Virus record (IMG/VR): IMGVR_UViG_3300006175_000024
Coordinates: 1-28,400 of that record
Length of the DNA: 28,400 nucleotides
Strand: one strand, 5' to 3'
Origin: a virus
Translations under genes and position numbers: made by a program
Notes under the pieces: model-generated
What the model was told of the DNA's origin: nothing
Seen by the model: the letters and a program-made list of their open reading frames with translations, nothing else
The model's database searches: none
In this document: positions 21,353-28,400 of the stretch, piece by piece
Layout: each line of letters begins with the position of its first letter
Position numbering within the stretch: position 1 is the stretch's first letter

Positions 21353-22324
21353 ATGCCCGCGGACTTCACCCTCAAGCAGGGCGATATCCAAACGCTTACG
21401 GACACCCTGAGCTACAGGACGGCGGCCGGAGCTATCTCCCCGGTGGACTTGACCGGGGCGACCGTCCAGTTCGTGATGCGTGCACTCGCCTCACAGACGC
21501 CGCTAGTGCTCGCGGGCACCACGACGATCCTCGATGCCCCCGCGGGTTCGGTGGAATTCACGCCGACAAGCGCGGACACCGCGGCGCCCGGACTTTATGT
21601 CGCGAGCTGGGTCGTGACGTTCCCCAGCGGCCAGCCAATGACATTCCCCACGGTCGGATACCTCACGGTCTCGATCGAGGAGAACATCACAACCCAAGGG
21701 GGGGCGCAGCTCGTCGGGCTCCCGGACGTCAAAGACTATCTCAACATCAGAACCGACGACCGGACGCACGACGCCAAGCTCATCCGATTCATCCATGCGG
21801 TACGGCCGCTGATCGAGCAGACCACAGGGCCGATCATCCCGCAGGTCTTCGAGGAATGGCATGACGGCGGCCAGTACTTCGTTCAGATCCGCCGCCGACC
21901 GTCGACCGGCTACGGCACCAGCCCGATCCTCACGCTGGTCGGCTGTGACGAGTACCGCGGCTCGATCAAATACCCGCTGAGCGTGATCCAAGATCCCGCG
22001 CATGGGTCGATCTACAGCGTGATAATGGACCGCCTCGGCCGGGTCGTACGACGGACGACCGGCGGCGGCGTGATCGCGTTCCCGCCGATGCCGCAGTCGG
22101 TGCATGTCGTCTACCAGGCCGGGCAGGCGACCGTCCCACCGAACGTTTACGAAGCCGCTTTGGAAGCGATCCGCGTCAACTACCAGACGACGCAGGGGAC
22201 CGGGATCGGATCACGCGCCCTGTCTGACGATCTGGACCGCACCGGGCCGTCGCTCGGGTTCTTCATGCCCCGTCGCTGTCTGGAGCTGCTCGGGCCGACT
22301 CGACGCGCGCCAAGCATCGCGTAG
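21353..22324 (+). CDS. BppU-like N-terminal domain fused to a head-tail connector
   Basis: 323 aa, ATG 21353 with GGAG at 21343-21346. Residues 1-112 follow the pattern of the BppU N-terminal (baseplate upper protein) Ig-like domain: FTLKQGDIQTLTDTL, PVDLTGATVQFVMR, APAGSVEFTPT, AAPGLYVASW, FPTVGYLTVSI. Residues 118-323 look like a gp6-type connector: LVGLPDVKDYLNIRTDD, KLIRFIHAVRPLIEQTTG, then a beta part and a C-terminal helix (YEAALEAIRVNYQT). The second half should bind the portal ring; the first half is normally on tail or baseplate proteins. The fusion is unusual but no frameshift or internal stop is seen. Confidence 0.75.
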   Translation: MPADFTLKQGDIQTLTDTLSYRTAAGAISPVDLTGATVQFVMRALASQTPLVLAGTTTILDAPAGSVEFTPTSADTAAPGLYVASWVVTFPSGQPMTFPTVGYLTVSIEENITTQGGAQLVGLPDVKDYLNIRTDDRTHDAKLIRFIHAVRPLIEQTTGPIIPQVFEEWHDGGQYFVQIRRRPSTGYGTSPILTLVGCDEYRGSIKYPLSVIQDPAHGSIYSVIMDRLGRVVRRTTGGGVIAFPPMPQSVHVVYQAGQATVPPNVYEAALEAIRVNYQTTQGTGIGSRALSDDLDRTGPSLGFFMPRRCLELLGPTRRAPSIA

Positions 22325-22344
22325 AGCCCCAACGGGAGGTTGCC

Positions 22345-22995
22345 GTGCCCAGCTCGATCTTCGAGCCGCTCATCGGCGCCCCGAACGTCGAGGACGCGGT
22401 CCTGAACACCCTGCGGACCTGGCTTCCCACCTACCTGTGGGAAATCGAACGTCAGAACGACCTCCGGAAAGGCAGCCTTCCGCATCCGCCGACCCCGGAG
22501 AGCTTCGACGGCGGCCACGACTTCCTCACCTGGATCGAGGACCAGTGCCCGAAGGTGATCGCGGTCGTCAACCCGGTCGGTGAACCGGAACGCTCCGGGT
22601 CGATCGGCTACAGCCAGGCGTTCGCGGTCCAGGTCGGAGCGGTCCTGTTCGACGACAACGAAGCCGACGCCCGTCGCCTCGCCGGCCACTATGGCACAGC
22701 AATCCAGGGGACGATCCTTCAACAGGGTGATCTCGGCGGGTTCGCTGAGCGGACGATCATGGTCCAGTCCCCGGAGGTGTCGTTCCAGGACCAGGACATG
22801 CGGCGGCTGCACCAGGTCGTCGCGGTCTTCCACGTCTTCGTTACCGGCATCGTCAGCGACTCCGCCGGACCCGACGTCCCCACCCCTACCGATTCGCCGC
22901 AGTACGGCGGGTCGCCTGATGTGCCGTTCACCGACTGGCCGACCGTGCAGACAACGGACGCGACGGTGACGGCGCAACCCATCACAGAGCAGTAG
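22345..22995 (+). CDS. tail terminator-like protein
   Basis: 216 aa; GTG 22345 with GGGAGG eight bases upstream. The pattern LPTYLWEIERQ, DFLTWIEDQCPKVIAVVNPV, AFAVQVGAVLFDDNEADARR and HYGTAIQGTIL fits the phage tail terminator / head-closure family as I know it from contractile actinophages. It caps the tail tube and joins it to the head. The C-terminal 45 residues are Pro/Thr-rich and probably disordered. It precedes the sheath gene by nine bases, as expected. Confidence 0.75.
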   Translation: MPSSIFEPLIGAPNVEDAVLNTLRTWLPTYLWEIERQNDLRKGSLPHPPTPESFDGGHDFLTWIEDQCPKVIAVVNPVGEPERSGSIGYSQAFAVQVGAVLFDDNEADARRLAGHYGTAIQGTILQQGDLGGFAERTIMVQSPEVSFQDQDMRRLHQVVAVFHVFVTGIVSDSAGPDVPTPTDSPQYGGSPDVPFTDWPTVQTTDATVTAQPITEQ

Positions 22996-23004
22996 AGGAG
23001 CAAG

Positions 23005-24474
23005 ATGAGCCCACTCGGCGTCACCGTCACAACGAATGAGCTGTTGCAGGCCGGCGCCGGTATCCCCGTGGGCACCGGCACCGCGTTCTTCGCCGGAGCA
23101 TGCGACCAAGGACCACCACCGAGCCTCGGCACCGCCTATGTGCGGTGCTTCTCGATCAACGACTACGTCACCGCATTCGGGCAACGCTCAACGACGAGCG
23201 CTGCGCTGTACGACGCGGTCGACACGTTCTTTCACGAGGGCGGATCGGTCTGCTACGTCACCCGCGTAACGGACAACACGGCCACCTCGGCGTCGCTGAC
23301 GCTTCAGGACTCGGGGCCGCACCCGACCGTGACGGTCACCGCGCTCACCCCCGGTACCGCCGGCAACAACATCTACATCGCAGCGTCGATCGCGTCGAGC
23401 AAGGTCACGATCACCGTCCAAGACGCCGCCGGGGACGTCCTCGAAACGCACGGCCCCTACTCGACGACGGCCGCGTTGTTCGCCGACACGACGAGCGCCT
23501 ACGTCAGCTTCGCCCAGGCAACCGGATCGGGGAACACGACGAACCTGCCGGTAGCCCTCTCTGCGACCGCGTTGAGCGGAGGCGCTGACGCGAACGACCT
23601 CACCGACGCCTCCCACGTCGCCGCGCTCGCGAACTTCCCCGCGTCGCTCGGGCCGGGCACCGTCGCGCTGCCCGGCAAGACGTCCACGATCGCATGGACC
23701 GGGCTGCTCGCCCACGCGCAGGCGTACAACCGGTTCGCTGCGCTGGACATGGCGGACTCGCCGACCGCGGCGACCCTCATCACCGCGGCCGGGACGACCG
23801 GCACAGCAGCGAACGCCTCGTGGGGCATGTTCGCGACCTCCACCTGCATCATCCCCGGCATCACGCCGGGCACGACCCGGACCGTCGCCGCCTCCGCTGT
23901 CGTCGCTGCGCTGCGTGCGCAAGTTGCCGCTACCGGTAACAATGTTCAGGCTCCTGCTGGACGCAAATGGCCGCTCCAGTACGTCACCGGGTTCACAAAC
24001 ACCTATAACGACGCGGACATGGCGACGCTCAGCGCCGCTGGGATCAACACGTTCGCGATCCGCTACAACGTGCCGTGCCTGTTCGGGTGGGTAACCCCCG
24101 TGAGCAGGGCGACTGACCAAATCTTTTGGGGGGCTGGCCCAGCGTGCGAGCGCATGGCTCTCGTCGCCGACGGCGCGCGAATCATGGAAGGGTTCCTCTT
24201 TGCCACGCTCGACGGGCAGAACCACACGATCACTGCCGCGCAGGGCGCCCTCCAGGCCCTCATCGCCGAGCATTGGCGGGCTGGGGCGCTCTACGGCGAG
24301 ACCGCGGCCGATGCTGGTTCGGCGCTCGTCGCACCGCCGGTGAACACACCCGCGACCGAGCAGGCCGGACAGCTCAACGCGAATATGCAAGTCCGCTTCG
24401 GTGAGGACGCCATGACGGCGAACCTCTCGATCACGGCCGTTCCGATCACCCAGACGGTCACGCCGTCGGCCTGA
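23005..24474 (+). CDS. contractile tail sheath protein
   Basis: 489 aa, ATG 23005 after AGAGGAGC. N-terminal VTVTTNE...GTGTAFFAGACDQGPP, the INDYVTAFGQR and FFHEGGSVCYVTRV boxes, the ATSTCIIPGI insertion region, and the C-terminal half with FAIRYNVPCLFGWVTPV, RIMEGFLFAT and LNANMQVRFGEDAM all match phage sheath proteins. Subunits surround the tube and contract on infection, so the virion is a myovirus. It ends three bases from the oppositely oriented homing endonuclease gene. Confidence 0.92.
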   Translation: MSPLGVTVTTNELLQAGAGIPVGTGTAFFAGACDQGPPPSLGTAYVRCFSINDYVTAFGQRSTTSAALYDAVDTFFHEGGSVCYVTRVTDNTATSASLTLQDSGPHPTVTVTALTPGTAGNNIYIAASIASSKVTITVQDAAGDVLETHGPYSTTAALFADTTSAYVSFAQATGSGNTTNLPVALSATALSGGADANDLTDASHVAALANFPASLGPGTVALPGKTSTIAWTGLLAHAQAYNRFAALDMADSPTAATLITAAGTTGTAANASWGMFATSTCIIPGITPGTTRTVAASAVVAALRAQVAATGNNVQAPAGRKWPLQYVTGFTNTYNDADMATLSAAGINTFAIRYNVPCLFGWVTPVSRATDQIFWGAGPACERMALVADGARIMEGFLFATLDGQNHTITAAQGALQALIAEHWRAGALYGETAADAGSALVAPPVNTPATEQAGQLNANMQVRFGEDAMTANLSITAVPITQTVTPSA

Positions 24475-24477
24475 GTT

Positions 24478-25098
24478 TCAGAGCCGTCGTCGCGGATAGT
24501 TGTCGGTGATGATGTTGGAGATCGTGGATTGGGAGACGTCGAAGGCATTTGCGAGCGCCACCTGGGTTTCGCCAGCGGCATACCTCTCACGGACTCGCGC
24601 GATGGCGTCTGCCTGAAGGGCCATGGTCGGCCGGCGATTGCGGCTCTGCTCTCTCGGAGTCGCCCATCGACAGTTCCCAGGCTCATAGTTCCCGTCGTTG
24701 TCGATGCGGTCGAGACTCGTGCCCGGCGGACGCTCGCCCATGTCCGCGAGGAAGTTCTCGAACGCCTCCCAGCGGTCACATACGGTGATCCCGCGGGCGC
24801 CATAGTCTTTGGCCCAGGGGCCTCCCGAGGTCGGACTGCAACGCCGCTTCATCATCGCCCAGGAGTTGTATGTCGGGGTACTAATGTTGTGGCGCGCATG
24901 CCCGTGGGACACGTGCGAGCAGCCGCAGCTAGTCGTAGTGCCACGCCGCAGTGAGTTGCCGGCTACCACGCGCACATTGCCGCAGTCGCATCTGACCTCA
25001 TAACAACGGTTGCCGTAACTGCGCTTGTTGGAACGAGCGATAACGGTCAGCAGGCCGTAGCGCTGCCCAGGCAAAACGGACTCCGGCGGCCCACTCAT
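24478..25098 (-). CDS. HNH-type homing endonuclease, antisense between sheath and tube genes
   Basis: 206 aa. ATG at 25098 (reverse strand) has GGGAG seven bases upstream, preferred over the longer frame to 25170, which runs into the tube gene start. N-terminal [10 protein letters not shown] with C37xC39 and C58xC60 zinc pairs. Middle [10 protein letters not shown]...[20 protein letters not shown]. Nuclease core [19 protein letters not shown] (128-146). C-terminal HTH ([19 protein letters not shown]) for target binding. This is a free-standing phage homing endonuclease family. It spreads by cutting alleles that lack it. It is the only gene on the - strand in the window. Confidence 0.9.
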   Translation of the reverse strand: MSGPPESVLPGQRYGLLTVIARSNKRSYGNRCYEVRCDCGNVRVVAGNSLRRGTTTSCGCSHVSHGHARHNISTPTYNSWAMMKRRCSPTSGGPWAKDYGARGITVCDRWEAFENFLADMGERPPGTSLDRIDNDGNYEPGNCRWATPREQSRNRRPTMALQADAIARVRERYAAGETQVALANAFDVSQSTISNIITDNYPRRRL

Positions 25099-25131
25099 CA
25101 CCACTCCCAAGATCGAAAGGAACGCGGGTCT

Positions 25132-25557
25132 ATGCCCACATACTATCGGACCGACATGGCCCGCATTCAAGTATCCGTCCAGGGGATCACGCTCGACAAT
25201 GTCTCTTGGGACGTCATGCAGGGCGGCGACAACGTCGCACCCTCGACGAACTATCCGCCCGGCGGAATGCAGCCATCAGTTGAGCTTGGGGGTGTCCCAA
25301 AGCGCAATCAGATGACTGTCGAGCGGATCTGGTCCGACACGCTGATCGCGGCCTACAAGGCGATGGACGCCGGCGCAGGAAGGCTCCCCACCACGATCAG
25401 TTACACCGTCCTCGACGGTCATGGCAACCCCGTGCCAGGCTCGACGATCAGCTACACCGGCATCCTGCTCGAAGCCGCCCGCCCCGACTACGACTCATCC
25501 TCCAGCGCCGAGGCGAAGCTCAAGATCACCGTCGGCCTCAACGGCCCGATCAATTAG
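25132..25557 (+). CDS. tail tube protein
   Basis: 141 aa, ATG 25132, CGAAAGGAA at 25114-25122. The sequence [40 protein letters not shown] and [20 protein letters not shown], ending in [11 protein letters not shown], is a beta-sandwich like contractile-tail tube proteins. It stacks in hexameric rings that form the DNA channel inside the sheath. It follows the sheath gene, as in other myophages, with the homing endonuclease inserted between. The strong ribosome site fits high expression. Confidence 0.85.
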   Translation: MPTYYRTDMARIQVSVQGITLDNVSWDVMQGGDNVAPSTNYPPGGMQPSVELGGVPKRNQMTVERIWSDTLIAAYKAMDAGAGRLPTTISYTVLDGHGNPVPGSTISYTGILLEAARPDYDSSSSAEAKLKITVGLNGPIN

Positions 25558-25574
25558 CGAAAGGAACCATCCTG

Positions 25575-26078
25575 ATGACGGAGTCCCCGGTGGACGAGGT
25601 CGCCACTGCCGCACCCACCCCTGACGGCTCGATCCAAGGCGCCCTGCGCGCCGCACTTGCCGCAGCGCAGCACCGCCAGAACAAGGACTTCCCGATCCCC
25701 GGCTACAGCGGCCGGCTCTGGGGCACGTTCCGAGCACTCGACGACTACACAGACGTTCGTGGGATCGTCGCCGGGCTCGACAGGGTCAGCGACGACGCGA
25801 CCAAGGAGCTGTACATCGCCGCCGACACGATCATCAAGTCGTGCGTCGGGGTGTATGCGCTGATGGACGGCGAGAAGCACGAGCTGCCGTATGGGATGGG
25901 GATCGGCCTCGCCGACTATCTCGGCCAGCAGGTCGACACCGACCGGCAGGCCGTGTTCGCGCTCTTTCCCGGGACGCTCGCGGTCATGGGCCTGTTGGCA
26001 GACCTCGACGCCTGGTTCAAGGACGCTGACGCGAAGTCGGCCGAGGAGACGGCGGGAAACTCCGAGGCGCCGAGCTAG
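25575..26078 (+). CDS. tail assembly chaperone G
   Basis: 167 aa, ATG 25575 with CGAAAGGAA at 25558-25566. The sequence is acidic at both ends with a compact middle (WGTFRALDDYTDVRGIVAGLDRV and CVGVYALMD...YGMGIGLADYLG). Position before gp10-like and tape measure genes, and the frameshift signal in its last codons, identify it as the shorter of the two chaperones that wrap the tape measure protein during tail assembly; they are absent from the virion. Its stop TAG (26076-26078) lies at the start of the downstream hairpin loop. Confidence 0.85.
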   Translation: MTESPVDEVATAAPTPDGSIQGALRAALAAAQHRQNKDFPIPGYSGRLWGTFRALDDYTDVRGIVAGLDRVSDDATKELYIAADTIIKSCVGVYALMDGEKHELPYGMGIGLADYLGQQVDTDRQAVFALFPGTLAVMGLLADLDAWFKDADAKSAEETAGNSEAPS

Positions 26079-26239
26079 TTGAGCTCGGCGCGCTCCTCGC
26101 GATCCAGGGCGTCCTCACGGTCGACGCCGACCGGCTGTACACCAACGACGACCCGGCGTATGTGATCTGGCTTCGGGCGCTGATCGAACGCACCGCCGCG
26201 CTTCAGCGCGAGGTCAACAAGCAGGCAGAAAAGGGGTGA
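25575..26239 (+). CDS. tail assembly chaperone G-T (frameshift product)
   Basis: Translation shifts -1 after AAC (26058-26060) and continues from CTC at 26060 to TGA at 26237-26239, adding 59 residues (LRGAELVELGALLAIQGVLT..., with YVIWLRALIERTAALQ and a Lys-rich end) to the 162-residue G part: 221 aa. The T part has no usable start of its own, which supports production by frameshift only. G and G-T at a fixed ratio chaperone the tape measure protein in lambda-like and many contractile phages. The T frame ends eight bases before the next ATG. Confidence 0.85.
26054..26091 (+). promoter_or_regulatory. programmed -1 ribosomal frameshift signal (G GGA AAC plus hairpin)
   Basis: The slippery heptamer G GGA AAC occupies 26054-26060, with GGA and AAC in the G frame. 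After six bases, a perfect 10-bp stem GCGCCGAGCT (26067-26076) / AGCTCGGCGC (26082-26091) closes a five-base loop AGTTG. Three more pairs (GAG/CTC) can form beyond a bulge. All three canonical elements are present in the expected order and spacing. Confidence 0.9.
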
Positions 26240-26246
26240 CGCCAGC

Positions 26247-26723
26247 ATGCCGACAACGATCACCTCCGGCAGCGCCGGCATCGACCTCCGCGACTTCCAC
26301 AGCATGGTCAAAGGGCTGCGCAAAGCCAAGCCCGAGCTGAACAAGGAGCTGCGCAAGGGGCTGCGGGCCGCGGGCGTGCTCATCGCCGAGGAAGCGAAGA
26401 CGATCGCCGGGCAGCATTCCAATTCGATCCCGCCGACAATCCGGGTCAGGACCGCGGGGGCGACCGTCGCGATCCTCGCTGGCACCGCCGATGTCCCGCT
26501 CGCGGTCCTATACGAGATCGGCAATACCGGCAAGGGTCGCGTACAGGCGCCCTCTCACAAGTCGACGTTCCGCCATCCCGTGTTCGGCAACCGCGAGGTG
26601 TGGGTCGAGCAGGACCGCCACCCGTTTTTGGAGCCCGCGGCGGTACTTCATGCTGCGGAGGCTGAGCGCATGGTCGTCAAGGCCCTCGACAGGGCGATGC
26701 ATTCGATCGTCTTTGACGCCTGA
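26247..26723 (+). CDS. HK97 gp10-like tail completion protein
   Basis: 158 aa, ATG 26247. The start GIDLRDFHSMVKGLRKAKPELNKELRKGLR, then AEEAKTIAG, VRTAGATVAILAG, LYEIGNTG, FRHPVFGN and WVEQDRHPFLEPA, is the HK97-gp10_like family pattern (helix, beta sheet, HPF box, C-terminal helix). Members help complete the head-tail junction or tail end. It is unusual, though known, for it to lie after the chaperone genes instead of next to the terminator. Its stop overlaps the tape measure ATG by one base. Confidence 0.85.
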   Translation: MPTTITSGSAGIDLRDFHSMVKGLRKAKPELNKELRKGLRAAGVLIAEEAKTIAGQHSNSIPPTIRVRTAGATVAILAGTADVPLAVLYEIGNTGKGRVQAPSHKSTFRHPVFGNREVWVEQDRHPFLEPAAVLHAAEAERMVVKALDRAMHSIVFDA

Positions 26724-28399
26724 TGGACCGGATCGTTCGCTACATCATCACCGGGGACACCGAGGGTGGTATCCGGGCGATGCGCAAGCTCGAAAGCGCA
26801 TCGGAGAACACGACGAAGAAGCTCAGCAAGACCGGCCACGAGATGGAAAAGGTCGGCCGGTCGACCAAGAAGCTCGGCGGCCACGTCAGCGCCCTGGCGG
26901 GGATCATCGGGGCCGGCGGTCTCGCGTTTGGGATTAAGGATATCGTCCAGGCCGGGATGGGCTGGCAGACCCAGCAGGCCCAGCTTCGCAGCAGCCTCCA
27001 GGCCACCGGGCTCGCCGGAGCCGCGCTTACAGCCAAGATCAAGGCGGTCAACGACGAGGTCGAACGGTCCAGCACCCGCGGAGGGTTCGCCCCCTCCGTC
27101 GAAACGGGCGGGATCGCGAAGCTCGTCACCTCGACGCACAGCGCCACGAAGGCGCTCAAGCTCAACACGGAGGTCATCGCGGTAGCACGCCGCGCTGGCC
27201 TGGACTATGCGAGCGCCTACTCGCTCGTCGCCCGTGCGCAGACCGGGCAGGCGCGTGGCCTGGCGAAGTACATCGGCATCGTGCAACCAGTCACCAGGCA
27301 TGTCCAGGCGCTGCGGCTCGCTCACGCCCAGCTCAACCCGCAGATGTTGCGCCACGCCCAATTGCTCGATAAGCAGGCCACGGCGAACATGGTCAACGCG
27401 CGGATCATGCGCCGGCTCGGCGGCGCGACCTCCGCCTACAGCCACACCGCGCAGGGGGCAATTTCGAACGCCTCCAACGGCTTCGCGGCAATGAAGGAAC
27501 AGCTCGGCCGCGACTTTCTGCCAATGGTCACGAAGGTCGGGATGGCGATGGCGAGCGTCGCGCGTTGGATGGAACGCCACAAGACGCTCGCGACCATCCT
27601 GATCGCGACGTTTGGCGGTCTCACCATCACGCTGATCGCGCTCGCGGGGGCTATCGCGGCGGTGGATACCGTCACTACTGCGTGGGCCGGGATTCAGAAG
27701 ATCCTCGACATCGAGCTGTCAGCCAACCCGATCGGCGCGGTCATTCTCGCCATCGCCGCCCTGATCGCGGTTGTTGTGCTCGTCGCGATGCACTTCAACC
27801 GCTTCAAGGCCATCGCTCGGTCGGTGTTCTCCTGGCTTGAGGGCGCGGTCGGATCGGTCGTCGGGTTCGTCAAGAAGCACTGGCCGCTTCTCCTGGCGAT
27901 CATGGGCGGCCCGTTCACGCTGCTGCCCTATCTCGTGGTCACGCACTTCGGGAAGGTCAAGAAGTTCGTTGGCGGGGTTATCGGGTGGATCGGCGACAAG
28001 TTCGACTGGCTCTGGCGAAAGATTAAGGGCGTCATCAACGCGATCGGGAACCTCCCGAAGAACGCGCTGCACTTCGCCGGAAACGTCCTGCACACCGCGA
28101 CGTTCGGCTTGTTCAACCAGGGCGGCCTGATCCCGCGCATGGCGTCCGGCGGGATGGTACGCGGCCCGGGCGGGATCGACCGGGTGCCGATCATGGCAAC
28201 GGCCGGCGAGTTCATGCTGCGCAAGGAGGTCGTCAGCTCGGTCGGCGTCGCGAACCTCAACGCGTTGAACTCCAGCGGGCAGCTCGCTCGAGGCGGGATG
28301 CCGGACACGATCGAGCTTCATCACACGACGAAGATTGGCGCACGGGTGCTTACCCAAGAGGTCGTGAAGTTCCAGCTTCAAATGGCGGCACGGGCCTGA
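26723..28399 (+). CDS. tape measure protein (complete, 558 aa)
   Basis: ATG 26723 overlaps the previous stop; TGA at 28397-28399, so the gene is complete by one base. N-terminal amphipathic and coiled-coil region (1-110), long helical part, hydrophobic segments at about 289-313, 336-357 and 385-405, and the typical Gly-rich C-terminus FNQGGLIPRMASGGMVRGPG with ATAGEFMLRKE. It sets tail length and is injected with the DNA. At about 1.5 Angstrom per residue, a tail near 80-90 nm is expected (rule of thumb). Short for a tape measure protein. Confidence 0.9.
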   Translation: MDRIVRYIITGDTEGGIRAMRKLESASENTTKKLSKTGHEMEKVGRSTKKLGGHVSALAGIIGAGGLAFGIKDIVQAGMGWQTQQAQLRSSLQATGLAGAALTAKIKAVNDEVERSSTRGGFAPSVETGGIAKLVTSTHSATKALKLNTEVIAVARRAGLDYASAYSLVARAQTGQARGLAKYIGIVQPVTRHVQALRLAHAQLNPQMLRHAQLLDKQATANMVNARIMRRLGGATSAYSHTAQGAISNASNGFAAMKEQLGRDFLPMVTKVGMAMASVARWMERHKTLATILIATFGGLTITLIALAGAIAAVDTVTTAWAGIQKILDIELSANPIGAVILAIAALIAVVVLVAMHFNRFKAIARSVFSWLEGAVGSVVGFVKKHWPLLLAIMGGPFTLLPYLVVTHFGKVKKFVGGVIGWIGDKFDWLWRKIKGVINAIGNLPKNALHFAGNVLHTATFGLFNQGGLIPRMASGGMVRGPGGIDRVPIMATAGEFMLRKEVVSSVGVANLNALNSSGQLARGGMPDTIELHHTTKIGARVLTQEVVKFQLQMAARA

Positions 28400-28400
28400 T

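Noticed and set aside
24475-25131. Group I intron around the homing endonuclease
   Set aside because: The gene lies between complete genes rather than inside one, and on the opposite strand, so no splicing is needed; free-standing homing fits better.

Overview
The window is a GC-rich stretch of a contractile-tailed, HK97-type (Caudoviricetes) phage or prophage genome. Codon bias, frequent GTG starts, the terminase/portal/protease/capsid families and the gene order are those of phages of Actinomycetota. One gene (7880-8896) resembles, from memory only, a family of hypothetical proteins in high-GC soil actinobacteria, so a host in the Thermoleophilia/Solirubrobacterales area is possible but unproven. 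I saw no integrase, repressor, lysis or replication gene, so lifestyle is undecided. A tRNA-Arg(TCT) at the left edge would suit a prophage attachment site.

Layout. (1) 46-119: tRNA-Arg, followed by GCGCAA-type repeats and a palindrome just upstream of the first gene. (2) 297-6897: about 21 small genes on the + strand, nearly all linked by 4-bp ATGA/GTGA/TTGA overlaps, so almost certainly one translationally coupled operon. About half carry Cys-pair zinc-ribbon signatures. It also holds an HNH protein, two HTH-like proteins, one gene broken by a 1-base deletion, and a C9 tract between two genes that one extra C would fuse. (3) 6898-6992: two adjacent hairpins, then two more small genes and a 338-aa protein (7880-8896) that is neither clearly structural nor regulatory. 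(4) 8897-9305: about 400 bp without a convincing gene, ending in a strong hairpin just before the packaging genes (candidate terminator, late control region or cos). (5) 9306-14534: HNH endonuclease, small membrane protein, small and large terminase, a Pro/Ala-rich protein with a C-terminal zinc knuckle, another small membrane protein, portal and prohead protease. (6) 14531-17474: two consecutive HK97-fold major capsid proteins, the first lacking the N-terminal delta (scaffold) domain that the second has, with a strong hairpin between them. (7) 17502-21343: beta-rich putative capsid decoration proteins, small proteins and a 771-aa beta-helix tailspike, placed unusually inside the head/connector block. 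(8) 21353-28399: a BppU-like domain fused to a head-tail connector, tail terminator, contractile tail sheath, an antisense HNH homing endonuclease (24478-25098), tail tube, tail assembly chaperones G and G-T, HK97-gp10-like tail completion protein and a short tape measure protein. Baseplate genes presumably follow beyond the right edge.

How it works together: TerS/TerL (with the neighbouring HNH) package DNA through the portal into a shell made by one or both capsid proteins and matured by the protease. Connector and terminator proteins join this to a sheath/tube tail whose length is set by the tape measure protein, which folds with the help of G and G-T. G-T is made by what looks like a textbook -1 ribosomal frameshift: slippery G GGA AAC, 6-nt spacer, perfect 10-bp hairpin at 26054-26091. 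The most unusual items are the delta-less/delta-containing capsid pair and the BppU-connector fusion.
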